The translations under genes and the position numbers were made by a program. Positions 18,949 to 26,851 of a stretch of 58,312 nt of DNA are shown in pieces. How positions within the stretch are numbered: the stretch's first letter is position 1; every line of letters starts with the position of its first letter. The notes beneath the pieces were generated by a model. The model had not been told where the DNA came from. It saw only the letters and a program-made list of their open reading frames with translations, and did not search any database. The DNA comes from CAYQOX01 sp964419335 (lineage in GTDB: Bacteria; Hinthialibacterota; Hinthialibacteria; Hinthialibacterales; Hinthialibacteraceae), in assembly GCA_964419335.1 (NCBI GenBank), contig CAYQOX010000032.1:1-58312 (forward strand), read 5' to 3'.

Positions 18949-19105
18949 AAGCAAACCTCAAATAGATAAGATTGATCACTCATTATGATTTATATATAGG
19001 TCTCTCGATCATACGGGAAAGCGATAGTAAAGGGAAGGTCAAAAAAGCAATTGAATTCACCCTATTTGAAAGCCAAGTTGACCATACAAGACTTATCCCG
19101 AAAGT

Positions 19106-19657
19106 CTAATGGGATTCATCTTTTGGGGTACCATGTCCCGCGACCCAAAGATCACCCCGGCTATGTTCAGTATCTTGAAAGGGGATGGCTAAGCCATTCG
19201 TAGGATCAAAGGTATAAGGTTCAAGTTCGGCGTTACCTCGAAGATATTCTAAGGCCAGTTCTTGGGTAATATCGGCTTCTTTATCTGGGGCAACACTAAA
19301 CAATATAAAAGCATTCGTGGTGGCATAATAGCGGAGAGTGGGCCGCGACGGAGGCCGTGCGAAAGGATCGAGAAGTTGGGTGGGAGACAGTGAAATCTGC
19401 CTTCCGTGTTCACGAATCCGAGCGAGAAAATCAGGATTAATATACCCTTGCACCGTCACCGGATATTGTTCTTCATATTGATAAAACGTTTCAATCACTT
19501 TGGCTGTCGCCCTTAAATGCTGATTCGCCATTTCAATGCGGGCTAAAACTTTTTCTCGGTACTTTACTTTTACATACTTACCCATCAACACGATTCCTAT
19601 GCATAAAAGCACAATGACAACAAGAATTTTAATCCATGGAAGCTGTTTTATTTCCAT
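19106..19657 (-). CDS. Membrane-anchored pilin-like protein without a prepilin signal
   Basis: A 183-residue protein with one N-terminal helix (about 10-27, WIKILVVIVLLCIGIVLMG) and a periplasmic domain. It lacks the FTLIE signal, but the rest follows the plan of the prepilins at 20014 and 50468. A long helix carries YPV at the same position as the pilins' YPV. LLDPF then matches their DPF, RYYATTNAFILFSVAPDK matches FALIGSGPDK, and DPTNGLAIP...SRGDLWVAG matches DVSNGLTS...GDIVFRSGG. I read it as a pilin-domain protein on an ordinary signal anchor that no prepilin peptidase would process. It diverges from the prepilin at 20014. AAAAGG stands upstream of the ATG. Function unknown; a pseudopilin-like minor component or assembly partner is possible. 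Confidence 0.75.
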   Translation of the reverse strand: MEIKQLPWIKILVVIVLLCIGIVLMGKYVKVKYREKVLARIEMANQHLRATAKVIETFYQYEEQYPVTVQGYINPDFLARIREHGRQISLSPTQLLDPFARPPSRPTLRYYATTNAFILFSVAPDKEADITQELALEYLRGNAELEPYTFDPTNGLAIPFQDTEHSRGDLWVAGHGTPKDESH

Positions 19658-20013
19658 TGTAATAACCTTTTTCTATATCTTTACTTAGATGGTCTCTATC
19701 CACACTATAAACAAAATACCTATTCTGAAATACTCCATAAAATTCAAGACTCTTTATTACCCCTCTTGTTAAGACGGGTCGTATTCTCGATTTGATCATA
19801 AGAGGACTTTCCCTCGGGTTCAAGTTTTCTCTCGTCTCAAACCCATAATTAAGATATAGGGTGCTCTTACAATCGCATCAACATGATTCTCGGCTGACGA
19901 CATGTGCTTGCGCAAGCCAAAAAAACACAATTTTTTACCTTTTCTTGATAAAAAAGATGATATGATTATTTCAGATATATTTCATCTTTTTCAGCGGGTA
20001 AAGGAATAAGAAG
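19658..20013. other. Intergenic region between divergent pilin-like genes
   Basis: About 356 bases, AT-rich, holding promoters for both divergent genes. A perfect 12-bp palindrome GCTTGCGCAAGC lies at 19906-19917, followed by an A7 run; read on the minus strand it is preceded by Ts, so it is not a normal terminator. A TTGATA hexamer at about 19943 could be part of the prepilin promoter, but no well-spaced -10 is convincing. No ORF here looks real. Confidence 0.5.
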
Positions 20014-20667
20014 ATGAAAGCTTTTACTCTTATTGAGCTGTTGATTGTCGTTGCCATCATTGGCATATTGGCTTCCATCGCAGTACCCAACTTTTTAAAC
20101 GCACAGTTACGAGCAAAAATCGCTCGCAATCAAGCCGATATGAGAAGCTTAGCCACAGCGATTCAATCCCTCCAGGTGGATAAAGGTTTTTATCCCGTTG
20201 ATCATTGGGATGATGACACAGAATTAGGATGTCAACGGTTGAAAGAAGATTTTAATACCGTGGGGATGGGTCCCGATTGTGAACAACGCTCCACATGGGC
20301 GATTCTCGCTGTACTCACCAGTCCAACGAGTTATATGTCTTCCTTGCCCCAGGATCCCTTTTTTGAAGGGATCGGCGGTTCACGAACCACCTATCGTTAT
20401 GGGGATTATGAATCGTCGTACCGAGGCAAGAGTGGAACCAACCAATACAACCATAATTTTAATGCACTTAAACCAGGTATCGCAGAACGATTAGGATTAC
20501 GGCCGCTTGGGTTAGATGAATTTGCTTTAATCGGCAGCGGGCCTGATAAAACCTTTGGCCTGGGTGCAGGTGCAAGTGATGAAATACGTGCCGTACCTTA
20601 TGATGTTTCGAACGGGCTTACCAGTGTTGGGGATATTGTCTTCCGTTCTGGAGGAGGATCATCGTAA
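20014..20667 (+). CDS. Type IV pilin-like prepilin (GspG/PilA-type)
   Basis: A 217-residue prepilin with a very short leader (MKA) and the class III signal FTLIELL followed by the hydrophobic helix IVVAIIGILASIAVPNFLNA. The mature +5 glutamate is present (E8). The residue before cleavage is Ala, not the usual Gly, which prepilin peptidases can tolerate. The globular part has YPVDHWDDDTE, CEQRSTWAILAVLTSPTSYM, DPF, FALIGSGPDKTFGLGAGA and ends SNGLTSVGDIVFRSGGGSS. This architecture is common in uncultivated phyla, where dozens of such proteins may be encoded per genome. A paralogue is at 50468. AAGGAATAAGAAG precedes the ATG. The TPR-sulfotransferase starts 12 bases after its stop, so the two are probably one transcript. 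Whether it builds a pilus or a secretion pseudopilus is unknown. Confidence 0.93.
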   Translation: MKAFTLIELLIVVAIIGILASIAVPNFLNAQLRAKIARNQADMRSLATAIQSLQVDKGFYPVDHWDDDTELGCQRLKEDFNTVGMGPDCEQRSTWAILAVLTSPTSYMSSLPQDPFFEGIGGSRTTYRYGDYESSYRGKSGTNQYNHNFNALKPGIAERLGLRPLGLDEFALIGSGPDKTFGLGAGASDEIRAVPYDVSNGLTSVGDIVFRSGGGSS

Positions 20668-20679
20668 AATCAATTTTCC

Positions 20680-22344
20680 ATGCGAGATGAAACCTACTTG
20701 GAAAAGATAGTAACCTATTGTGCACGTCTGTGCCAGCAGGGTCAATATGAGTTGTGTATCCGAACTCTGCGCACCGGGTTTAGGTCGGCTCCGACCGATC
20801 CCCGTGTTTATTTCTATCTCGCCTTCGCCTGGCAACAAATGCACCAGTGGAAACGGGCAATCCAACATTATAGGGATTGCCTAAAGTTGCAGCCAAATTT
20901 CTTGGAAGCCCATTACAATCTCGCGTGGATTTACCAACAACAAGAACATTATTCAAAGGCGATTCACCATTACAAACACTGCCTTCGTATTCAACCTCAG
21001 CATGGCGAGGTCTGTAATAACATTGCGATTGTTATACGCAAACGCAAACGCTATGAAGAAGCGGTGATGTACCACAAACGCGCGGTTCGTTGGCTCCCGA
21101 AAAACCCGCGGGTGTATTATAATTATGGGATGACCCTGTTTGAAATGAACCGCTTGGATGAATCCATAAGTCAATTCCGTAAAGCGTTGGAATTCTATCC
21201 CCATGATCCAGAAAGTAAAAATGCGTTGATCCGTGTGTGGATGCAAAAGGGGAAAATGAAGTTGGCACGAGCCAAATCTGTGCGAACCATTGAAGAGCAT
21301 CCTCACCATTTCGCGGCTTATTGCCATCTCGCCAAGGCAAAGTGTTTTACTGAAATGCCCCCGATAGTGCAAACCATGGAAACAATGAGAACCAACGAAT
21401 CTTTACCAGCACTGGGGAAAATGTATCTTGCCTTTGCTTTGGGAAAAATATATAACGACTGCGGAGAATACGATCAGGCGTTTGCCTCTTGGAACGAAGC
21501 CAATCAGCGTAAGCGAGCGATGATCTCTTATCATCTACAGCACGATCTCCATTTTATGCAAGAGATAATCCAGGCGTTCTCCGAGAAGATTATTCAAAAA
21601 GCTCAAGGGACGAGGGATCAACTTCCTATTTTGATCGTAGGAATGCCACGTTCTGGAACCACCCTGGTCGAGCAAATTCTGGCCAGTCATCCCCAAGTCT
21701 ATGGGGCGGGAGAATTGACTCGGCTAGGGCGTATAATCGAAAGCCTTCCTCGGCGCTTTCGAACACGTAAAGTCTACCCAGCGTGCATACATGAACTATC
21801 CCCAGATGCATTTCAAGCCCTAGGTGAAACCTATATTCAACACCTTCGTAAGCATGATCCCCGCGCACCTTACATCTGCGATAAGATGCCCCACAATTTT
21901 CTCCACCTCGGCCTGATTCAATGCATTATGAAGAATGCAAAAATCATTCACTGCAGCCGGCATCCATTGGATACCTGCCTCTCCTGTTTCTCAACTCATT
22001 TCGATGACCAAGGAATGAACTTTACGTATGAGCTGGATGGATTGATCACGTATTACCAACAATACCAGCGTTTGATGGAGCACTGGCGAGAAACTTTACC
22101 CCAGCGATTCTTTGAAATTCGCTACGAGGATTTGATCCTCAATCCCCAAGAAACCATTCGACGGCTTTTAGAATATTGTGATCTTCCATGGGACGCTCAT
22201 TGCCTGCACTTTCATGAAAGCAGCCGCCCAGTCAAAACCGCCAGCTCCGTCCAAGTGCGCCAACCGCTCTATACCACCTCGCTGCACCGCTGGCGCAATT
22301 ATGAAAAATATCTGCGAAAATACGTTCCCTTATTTGAAGAATAG
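20680..22344 (+). CDS. TPR-repeat sulfotransferase
   Basis: A 554-residue cytoplasmic-looking protein without a signal peptide. Residues about 1-240 are TPR repeats (AFAWQQMHQWKRAIQHYRDC, YNLAWIYQQQEHYSKAIHHY, YNYGMTLFEMNRLDESISQF). From about 310 there is a sulfotransferase domain of the PF13469 type. The PAPS 5'-phosphosulfate-binding loop is GMPRSGTTLVEQIL, followed by SHPQVYGAGEL. The 3'-phosphate site is likely IIHCSRHPLDTCLSCF, and RYEDLILNPQ lies near the C-terminus. Such fusions transfer sulfate from PAPS to proteins, glycans or small molecules; the TPR part probably selects the acceptor. It lies 12 bases behind a prepilin gene, which suggests (inference only) that the pilin or its glycan is the acceptor. 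Confidence 0.9.
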   Translation: MRDETYLEKIVTYCARLCQQGQYELCIRTLRTGFRSAPTDPRVYFYLAFAWQQMHQWKRAIQHYRDCLKLQPNFLEAHYNLAWIYQQQEHYSKAIHHYKHCLRIQPQHGEVCNNIAIVIRKRKRYEEAVMYHKRAVRWLPKNPRVYYNYGMTLFEMNRLDESISQFRKALEFYPHDPESKNALIRVWMQKGKMKLARAKSVRTIEEHPHHFAAYCHLAKAKCFTEMPPIVQTMETMRTNESLPALGKMYLAFALGKIYNDCGEYDQAFASWNEANQRKRAMISYHLQHDLHFMQEIIQAFSEKIIQKAQGTRDQLPILIVGMPRSGTTLVEQILASHPQVYGAGELTRLGRIIESLPRRFRTRKVYPACIHELSPDAFQALGETYIQHLRKHDPRAPYICDKMPHNFLHLGLIQCIMKNAKIIHCSRHPLDTCLSCFSTHFDDQGMNFTYELDGLITYYQQYQRLMEHWRETLPQRFFEIRYEDLILNPQETIRRLLEYCDLPWDAHCLHFHESSRPVKTASSVQVRQPLYTTSLHRWRNYEKYLRKYVPLFEE

Positions 22345-22420
22345 GAATAACCAGTAACAAAAATCAAAAAGCAAGTGATGACGCTTCCATCAAATAACAA
22401 AAGTCGTGAAATCAATCTTA

Positions 22421-22439
22421 AACGCCTCCCCCCGGCGTT
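22421..22439 (-). terminator. Possible weak terminator hairpin
   Basis: A 6-bp GC-rich stem (AACGCC with GGCGTT) and a 7-base loop between two convergent genes. On the minus strand it is followed by TTTAAGATT, a poor T tail. It lies about 40 bases past the stop of the minus-strand gene at 22481. Confidence 0.35.
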
Positions 22440-22480
22440 ACAAACGTCAAGAAAAGAATAAAACTTGGTGAGGAAACTTA

Positions 22481-23158
22481 TCAGTTAATCGACAAATACT
22501 CAGGGGTAATGAAAAGTTCTCCTTTTAAGAACCCCAGGGCTTCGTATGCCCCCCGCAAGGTTTCGATGGCATCTTCCACCACCCGCCGATGAGGAAACAA
22601 GTTCTCGTCCGAAGCACAAGCCTGAATCACATCATCCTTCGTAAGCCGCATCCCTTGCTTGACAAAGAGGTAATAGATAAAAAACAAACGCTTGCGCATG
22701 GACTCATCCTCTTCGTAAAACAAGGCTTGTTTCAGGGGAAACATGACTTTCTCCCGCTCTTTTTCAGAACCGGGGTCGTAACATGTAGTCATTTTACTCG
22801 CCACTTCATCGCGGGCTAATTGCATAAAGTAACACAACTGTTTTTCTGACAATGGTTTCTGACTCCGGGCGAAGCGACGCAAACTATGGGACAATGCGCC
22901 GCTTAGGACTTTATCATCCATAGAATAACCGTAATGCCCTACATGCATCGCGCGATAACATTCCACCAATTTTTGAATTGATTTTATAATCGATTCAAAA
23001 GGGAAAGAGGAATGCTTCCTTGCGAACGTATTCGCGACTTTGGAATCTACATTCCAAGTAGCCACGAGGTAATCTTTTAGTTGATTGCGGCGAAAATATT
23101 CTTGGGGGCTCTCCTTACGACGTTTTCGAGTTTTTGTTTTCGTCAATACCTCGGACAT
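22481..23158 (-). CDS. Conserved-looking hypothetical protein
   Basis: A 225-residue protein I do not recognise. The N-terminus is very basic (KTKTRKRRKESPQEYFRRNQ), and the rest is predicted mostly helical, with no signal peptide and no membrane segment. It has Arg/Lys-rich helices (LSHSLRRFARSQ, MRKRLFFIYYLFVKQGMRL) and a C-terminal part (TKDDVIQACASDENLFPHRR, then VVEDAIETLRGAYEALGFLKG) that could be a small winged-helix or other nucleic-acid-associated fold. That reading is inference from charge and helix pattern only. It is convergent with the sulfotransferase gene. AAGGAGG lies about 12 bases upstream of the ATG, with AGAAGG directly before it. Confidence 0.7.
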   Translation of the reverse strand: MSEVLTKTKTRKRRKESPQEYFRRNQLKDYLVATWNVDSKVANTFARKHSSFPFESIIKSIQKLVECYRAMHVGHYGYSMDDKVLSGALSHSLRRFARSQKPLSEKQLCYFMQLARDEVASKMTTCYDPGSEKEREKVMFPLKQALFYEEDESMRKRLFFIYYLFVKQGMRLTKDDVIQACASDENLFPHRRVVEDAIETLRGAYEALGFLKGELFITPEYLSIN

Positions 23159-23782
23159 CCTTCTTTTAACCCTCCTTTTTGGTCTTATCCTTTGCTTTTC
23201 CGAAGGAGATCAGAGATTGTTTCCTCACCTATCACAACATCAATCCCATAAATCGGTTCCGATCACTCTGACAACATCTCAATCAACTCGTTGGCTTCAA
23301 ACAGCCGCGTTTTATATTCATCTATATATCAGCAGAAATAATATAAAAAACCTTCTAACATATATATTTAAGAGAACAAAAAACAATCATTCGCAGGGTG
23401 GTCAATAGAAATCATTTTTATTTTTCATTCAAAATAGTCATTCCCAACCATTGGATTATAGGTAAAATAACATCTGAAAATGAAATGCGAATGAAACTCT
23501 GTTGTTATATAAAACCATATCAAATCAACTTATACTAGCAGAAAATAGATTACACCGTCAATCATTTTTTTCACTTTTTTTTACATTTTTTTTCTTCGCA
23601 AATTAGGGGTTCGAACTATTGAGGAAAGATTGAGTTAAATCTTTCATTTCTGTAGATATAATATAAACGAGGAGCTGGGGGATGGTCTTATTTCAATACA
23701 ATAAAGTGTAACCTTTCTTTATGCTATGCTCTATGAGAGGTAAATTGAGCGATGAAAAAAAGACATCATAGGAAACGATTTT
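23159..23782. other. Long AT-rich non-coding stretch
   Basis: About 620 bases without a credible gene. The plus ORF reaching from 23085 to 23408 overlaps the real gene antisense and has no family resemblance. From 23310 on the DNA is strongly AT-rich with homopolymer T runs (23564-23592). An 8-bp inverted repeat (GAAAGATT at 23624-23631, AATCTTTC at 23638-23645) stands upstream of the STAS gene. The region may hold its promoter or a small RNA, but nothing is recognisable. Confidence 0.5.
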
Positions 23783-24463
23783 ATGTCCGAAGATTTTAAG
23801 AAATTACATGTTTGTCTAAATAAAGAAACCGGGCAAATCTTTTTTGCTTCCATGGTGGCTAAAAAAGGTTCGCAAGCCGATATGCGTAGTTCCAGCGAAA
23901 TTGGGAAAGGTTCGGGACTGGTCATGATGCCTGTGCCTGATAACTGGGAAGGAGGAACTTTTACCCGAGACCAGATTGAAAACTCTCCCGAAGCGTTTGA
24001 AGCCCATATCAATCGGAGTGAAGGACGCGGATCGTTTCATATTCGCATTCTCTCCGAAGCCCAAAAGAACTTGGCCAATCGATACCGCCAGGGTAAATTC
24101 CACGACGATAACCTGAAAATTGAAATCTCGGAAGCGGGAGCAGTCGTCACCGTAAAGATGCTTGGGAGTGTTGGCGTCCAATCGGCGTTTCGATTGCAAA
24201 GCATTATCAATGAGATCCCCAAAGAGAAAAATAATATTTTGTTAGATGTTGTTTCTCTCACCCATATGGCCTCAGCAGGGGTTGGCATTCTTTATACGGT
24301 GTTGAAACAGCTAACCGAGAATGGTTTTCACATTGTCATTTTGGTCAAAAAGAAGAGCCGCCTGGAAGAAATCTTATCGGAAAGCAAAATCGATCAATTC
24401 GCAACTATTTACAATGACCGGGATACCGCCATTGCTGCGCTTTTAATTGGGAAACATCTTTGA
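23783..24463 (+). CDS. STAS-domain protein (anti-sigma antagonist type) with unknown N-terminal domain
   Basis: A 226-residue soluble protein. Residues 1 to about 110 form a domain I do not recognise (KLHVCLNKETGQIFFASMVA, RSSSEIGKGSGLVMMPVPD). Residues about 111-222 form a STAS domain: a strand (AVVTVKMLGSVGVQSAFRL), then NNILLDVVSLTHMASAGVGI with serine in the loop position that is phosphorylated in SpoIIAA-like antagonists, then GFHIVILVKKKSRLEEIL. STAS antagonists bind anti-sigma or kinase partners and switch transcription or signalling. No anti-sigma kinase or phosphatase gene is beside it. A second short STAS protein lies at 48431. The ATG at 23783 has AGGAAACG upstream. Confidence 0.85.
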   Translation: MSEDFKKLHVCLNKETGQIFFASMVAKKGSQADMRSSSEIGKGSGLVMMPVPDNWEGGTFTRDQIENSPEAFEAHINRSEGRGSFHIRILSEAQKNLANRYRQGKFHDDNLKIEISEAGAVVTVKMLGSVGVQSAFRLQSIINEIPKEKNNILLDVVSLTHMASAGVGILYTVLKQLTENGFHIVILVKKKSRLEEILSESKIDQFATIYNDRDTAIAALLIGKHL

Positions 24464-24618
24464 TTCTATCCATGATAGAGATATACTTTTTTATCGTTTA
24501 GAAATGAAGGAGAGATTTCTGTCCGATTCTCCAATCCGTATGCGGCTGGAAGTCCCTCCCCCATTTCTTTCAAAACAAATCACCTCGAAAATCATCGAAT
24601 TTTCTTGGCTTAGGTATT

Positions 24619-25365
24619 ATGAATCTACAAAAAATTGAACTTGATTCTGAACGAGAAGAGCAAATTCGAGAAATCTCTCGTAAAATGGGGTTTCCCGAAA
24701 TCGATGTAGAATTGCTCCATCTGGCGTTATGTCATAGTTCTTACGCCAATGAGCAGGACCATTGCGAGAGTTTCGGCAATGAACGTCTGGAATTCTTGGG
24801 CGATGCCATCGTAGGGTATGCCATAACAGAACATCTTTACACGAATTATCCCCACCTTCGCGAAGGCCAGCTTTCAAAAATCAAATCGATTGTGGTTAGC
24901 AAACGGATTCTATCCCAACGCACAACCACGCTGGAATTAGGGGATGCCCTGCTCTTGGGGAAAGGTGAAGAACAAACCGGCGGACGTACAAGATTTTCTA
25001 TCTTAGGTAATCTGTTCGAAAGCATCGTAGGGGCGATCCACCTTTCCTGTGGGATTGAGGCTTCCAAACAGTTTGTCCTGTATCAACTCAAAGACGAGGT
25101 CGAAAAAGCAGTTCGCGGCGAGAGTATTGTCGATTATAAATCCAAGTTGCAAGAACAGGTCCAGAAAAAATTTGGCATGCTGCCTACGTATAAGTTGATC
25201 TCAGCGGTGGGGCCAGATCATGACAAGGATTTCATTGTTGAAGTTTATGTACGCAAGAAACGTATCGGGGTAGGCGAAGGCAAGAGTAAGAAAAAAGCCG
25301 AAAAAAAAGCGGCTGCCAATGCACTTGAAAACATTCATTTTCTACCCGATTTGGAGACCGAATGA
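24619..25365 (+). CDS. rnc: Ribonuclease III
   Basis: Double-strand-specific endoribonuclease that processes rRNA and other structured RNAs. It has 248 residues. The RNase III domain (about 8-155) has the signature NERLEFLGD at 54-62, giving the metal and active-site residues E55, E58 and D62. Residue E134, the equivalent of E. coli E117, is present in NLFESIVGA. The position equivalent to E. coli D114 is Asn (N131), a substitution I have also noted as plausible in other lineages. A dsRNA-binding domain follows (about 170-243, YKSKLQEQVQKKFG ... SKKKAEKKAAANAL). It overlaps the radical SAM gene by ATGA, so translation is coupled. The rnc/radical SAM pairing is familiar from Firmicutes. Confidence 0.96.
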   Translation: MNLQKIELDSEREEQIREISRKMGFPEIDVELLHLALCHSSYANEQDHCESFGNERLEFLGDAIVGYAITEHLYTNYPHLREGQLSKIKSIVVSKRILSQRTTTLELGDALLLGKGEEQTGGRTRFSILGNLFESIVGAIHLSCGIEASKQFVLYQLKDEVEKAVRGESIVDYKSKLQEQVQKKFGMLPTYKLISAVGPDHDKDFIVEVYVRKKRIGVGEGKSKKKAEKKAAANALENIHFLPDLETE

Positions 25366-26402
25366 AAGTTCTTCCCCTTTATTTACCGCATCAAGGCTGC
25401 GCCCATCAGTGCATCTATTGTAACCAGCCCTTAATTGTAGGCTCCGAGGTGGATGAAAGCCACTGGCGGGAGCGATTGCATCAATGGCACCCCAACAAAA
25501 GAGATCAACCCTGGGAAATTGCGTTTTATGCCGGGACCTTCAGCGCCTTACCTCGCCAAACCATGGATGCCTGTTTTTACGCCATTCATCCCTACTTACA
25601 AAATGAGCATGTGCTGGGGGTGCGTATTTCCACTCGTCCCGACCGGGTCTCCGATAAGATGCTGGACTATTTAAAAGAAAAAGGTGTACGTACTATTGAA
25701 TTGGGGCTTGAATCTATGGATGATGTGGTCTTGCACAAAAGTGCACGCGGTCACACGGCTCAAGAGGCCGCCATGGCCTGCGAACGAGTAAAACACCACG
25801 GTTTCCAACTGGGGATTCATCTCATGTGTGGATTGCCCCAACAAGATCGTCAATCCTGGAAGCATACGATCCAGGAATCGCTCGCGCTCGCCCCCCATCT
25901 GGTTCGTATTGCTCCAACTTTGGTGCTGCGTGATACCCCACTGGAACGCTTATATCGCCGGGGTGATTACGAGCCGCTATCCCTTTCTGAGGCGATTGCC
26001 CAATGTGCCGGGGCGTATGCAGAGTTTGCCCGCCGCTCGATCCCCATCGCCCGGGTAGGCTTAGCCCTTTCGGATGGGCAAGGTGATGGAGCGGAAAAAG
26101 TGGTCGCCGGTCCTTGGCATCCCTCCTTACGTCATGAGGTTGAAGCCTACCTCGCGCGGTATACGATCCACGACGCATTGGGGAGCCATCGAACAAATAC
26201 CATCCGCATTCACCCGAAGGATTACTCTATTGTTGTCGGTTCGGGTAAAAGCAATCTATCCTTTTGGCGGGATGAATTAGGATACGAAATTGGAATTGAG
26301 AAAACTGAAGACATTGCACGAAAAACATTTGTATGCAATGAAGATACCTGTTCATTGCTGATTCCATCTGAATCGTGGATTTCAACCGAGGAGTGCTCAT
26401 GA
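25362..26402 (+). CDS. Radical SAM protein related to Elp3 (type encoded next to rnc)
   Basis: A 346-residue radical SAM enzyme. The N-terminus LPLYLPHQGCAHQCIYCNQ has the 4Fe-4S site C13-x3-C17-x2-C20. It closely resembles the family found beside rnc/smc in clostridia (PIFVPHxGCPxxCxFCNQ). Other features are FYAGTFSALP, RISTRPDRV, IELGLESMDDVVL and LGIHLMCGLPQQDRQSW, all as in HemN/Elp3-like barrels. The exact substrate is unknown; Elp3 relatives modify tRNA wobble uridine, but the acetyltransferase domain of true Elp3 is absent. It overlaps rnc by four bases and ruvX by four bases, so the three are one operon. Confidence 0.9.
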   Translation: MKVLPLYLPHQGCAHQCIYCNQPLIVGSEVDESHWRERLHQWHPNKRDQPWEIAFYAGTFSALPRQTMDACFYAIHPYLQNEHVLGVRISTRPDRVSDKMLDYLKEKGVRTIELGLESMDDVVLHKSARGHTAQEAAMACERVKHHGFQLGIHLMCGLPQQDRQSWKHTIQESLALAPHLVRIAPTLVLRDTPLERLYRRGDYEPLSLSEAIAQCAGAYAEFARRSIPIARVGLALSDGQGDGAEKVVAGPWHPSLRHEVEAYLARYTIHDALGSHRTNTIRIHPKDYSIVVGSGKSNLSFWRDELGYEIGIEKTEDIARKTFVCNEDTCSLLIPSESWISTEECS

Positions 26403-26824
26403 TCAATAACGGTCGAGTGATGGCTTTGGATTTTGGCATAAAGCGAGTCGGGATCGCGCTTTCAGATCGGTTGCGCATCACAGCCCAACCTTATACCACG
26501 CTTGAACGCCAAAGCGATGAAGCCTTGCTTGATCAATTACAACAAATCATCGACAAGGAAGAGGTCACCCAAGTGGTAGTAGGCTTACCACGGCGTTTAG
26601 ATGGCTCCCTGGGGGATATGGCCCGCGAGGTAAAATCTTTCATAACACAGTTAAAACAAAAACTTTCCATCCCCGTCAAAAGTTGGGACGAGCGTTTTTC
26701 CACCCACGCCGCTGAACGAACTTTGCTGGAAGCCGATGTCAGCCGCGCAAAACGCAAGAAAGTGATCGATAAAACCTCGGCAGTATGGATCCTGCAAGGC
26801 TTTTTGGAACGTGCTTCTTCATAA
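26399..26824 (+). CDS. ruvX: YqgF/RuvX-type putative pre-16S rRNA nuclease
   Basis: An RNase H-like nuclease of the YqgF family, needed in other bacteria for 16S rRNA 5' maturation and once proposed as a Holliday-junction resolvase. It has 141 residues, the normal size. MALDFGIKRVGIALSD at about 8-23 contains the first catalytic Asp (D11). VVVGLPRRLDGSLGDMA and WDERFSTHAAER follow, and a late KKVIDKTSAVWILQGFL carries the last acidic residue. The ATG at 26399 is chosen over GTG at 26375 because GAGGAG lies 5 bases upstream and the ATG overlaps the stop of the radical SAM gene (ATGA). A role in RNA maturation would fit its place behind rnc. Confidence 0.94.
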   Translation: MINNGRVMALDFGIKRVGIALSDRLRITAQPYTTLERQSDEALLDQLQQIIDKEEVTQVVVGLPRRLDGSLGDMAREVKSFITQLKQKLSIPVKSWDERFSTHAAERTLLEADVSRAKRKKVIDKTSAVWILQGFLERASS

Positions 26825-26851
26825 AATCGAAAAAATCATTCTTTTAACACC

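Noticed and set aside
23085..23408. 107-codon plus-strand ORF
   Set aside because: Partly antisense to the gene at 22481, AT-rich low-complexity product, no ribosome site.
23606..23622. T-loop-like GGTTCGAACTA, possible tRNA
   Set aside because: No D arm, anticodon arm or acceptor stem can be formed; the upstream DNA is mostly T runs.
24447..24638. 63-codon plus-strand ORF between the STAS gene and rnc
   Set aside because: Overlaps both neighbours in another frame and resembles nothing.
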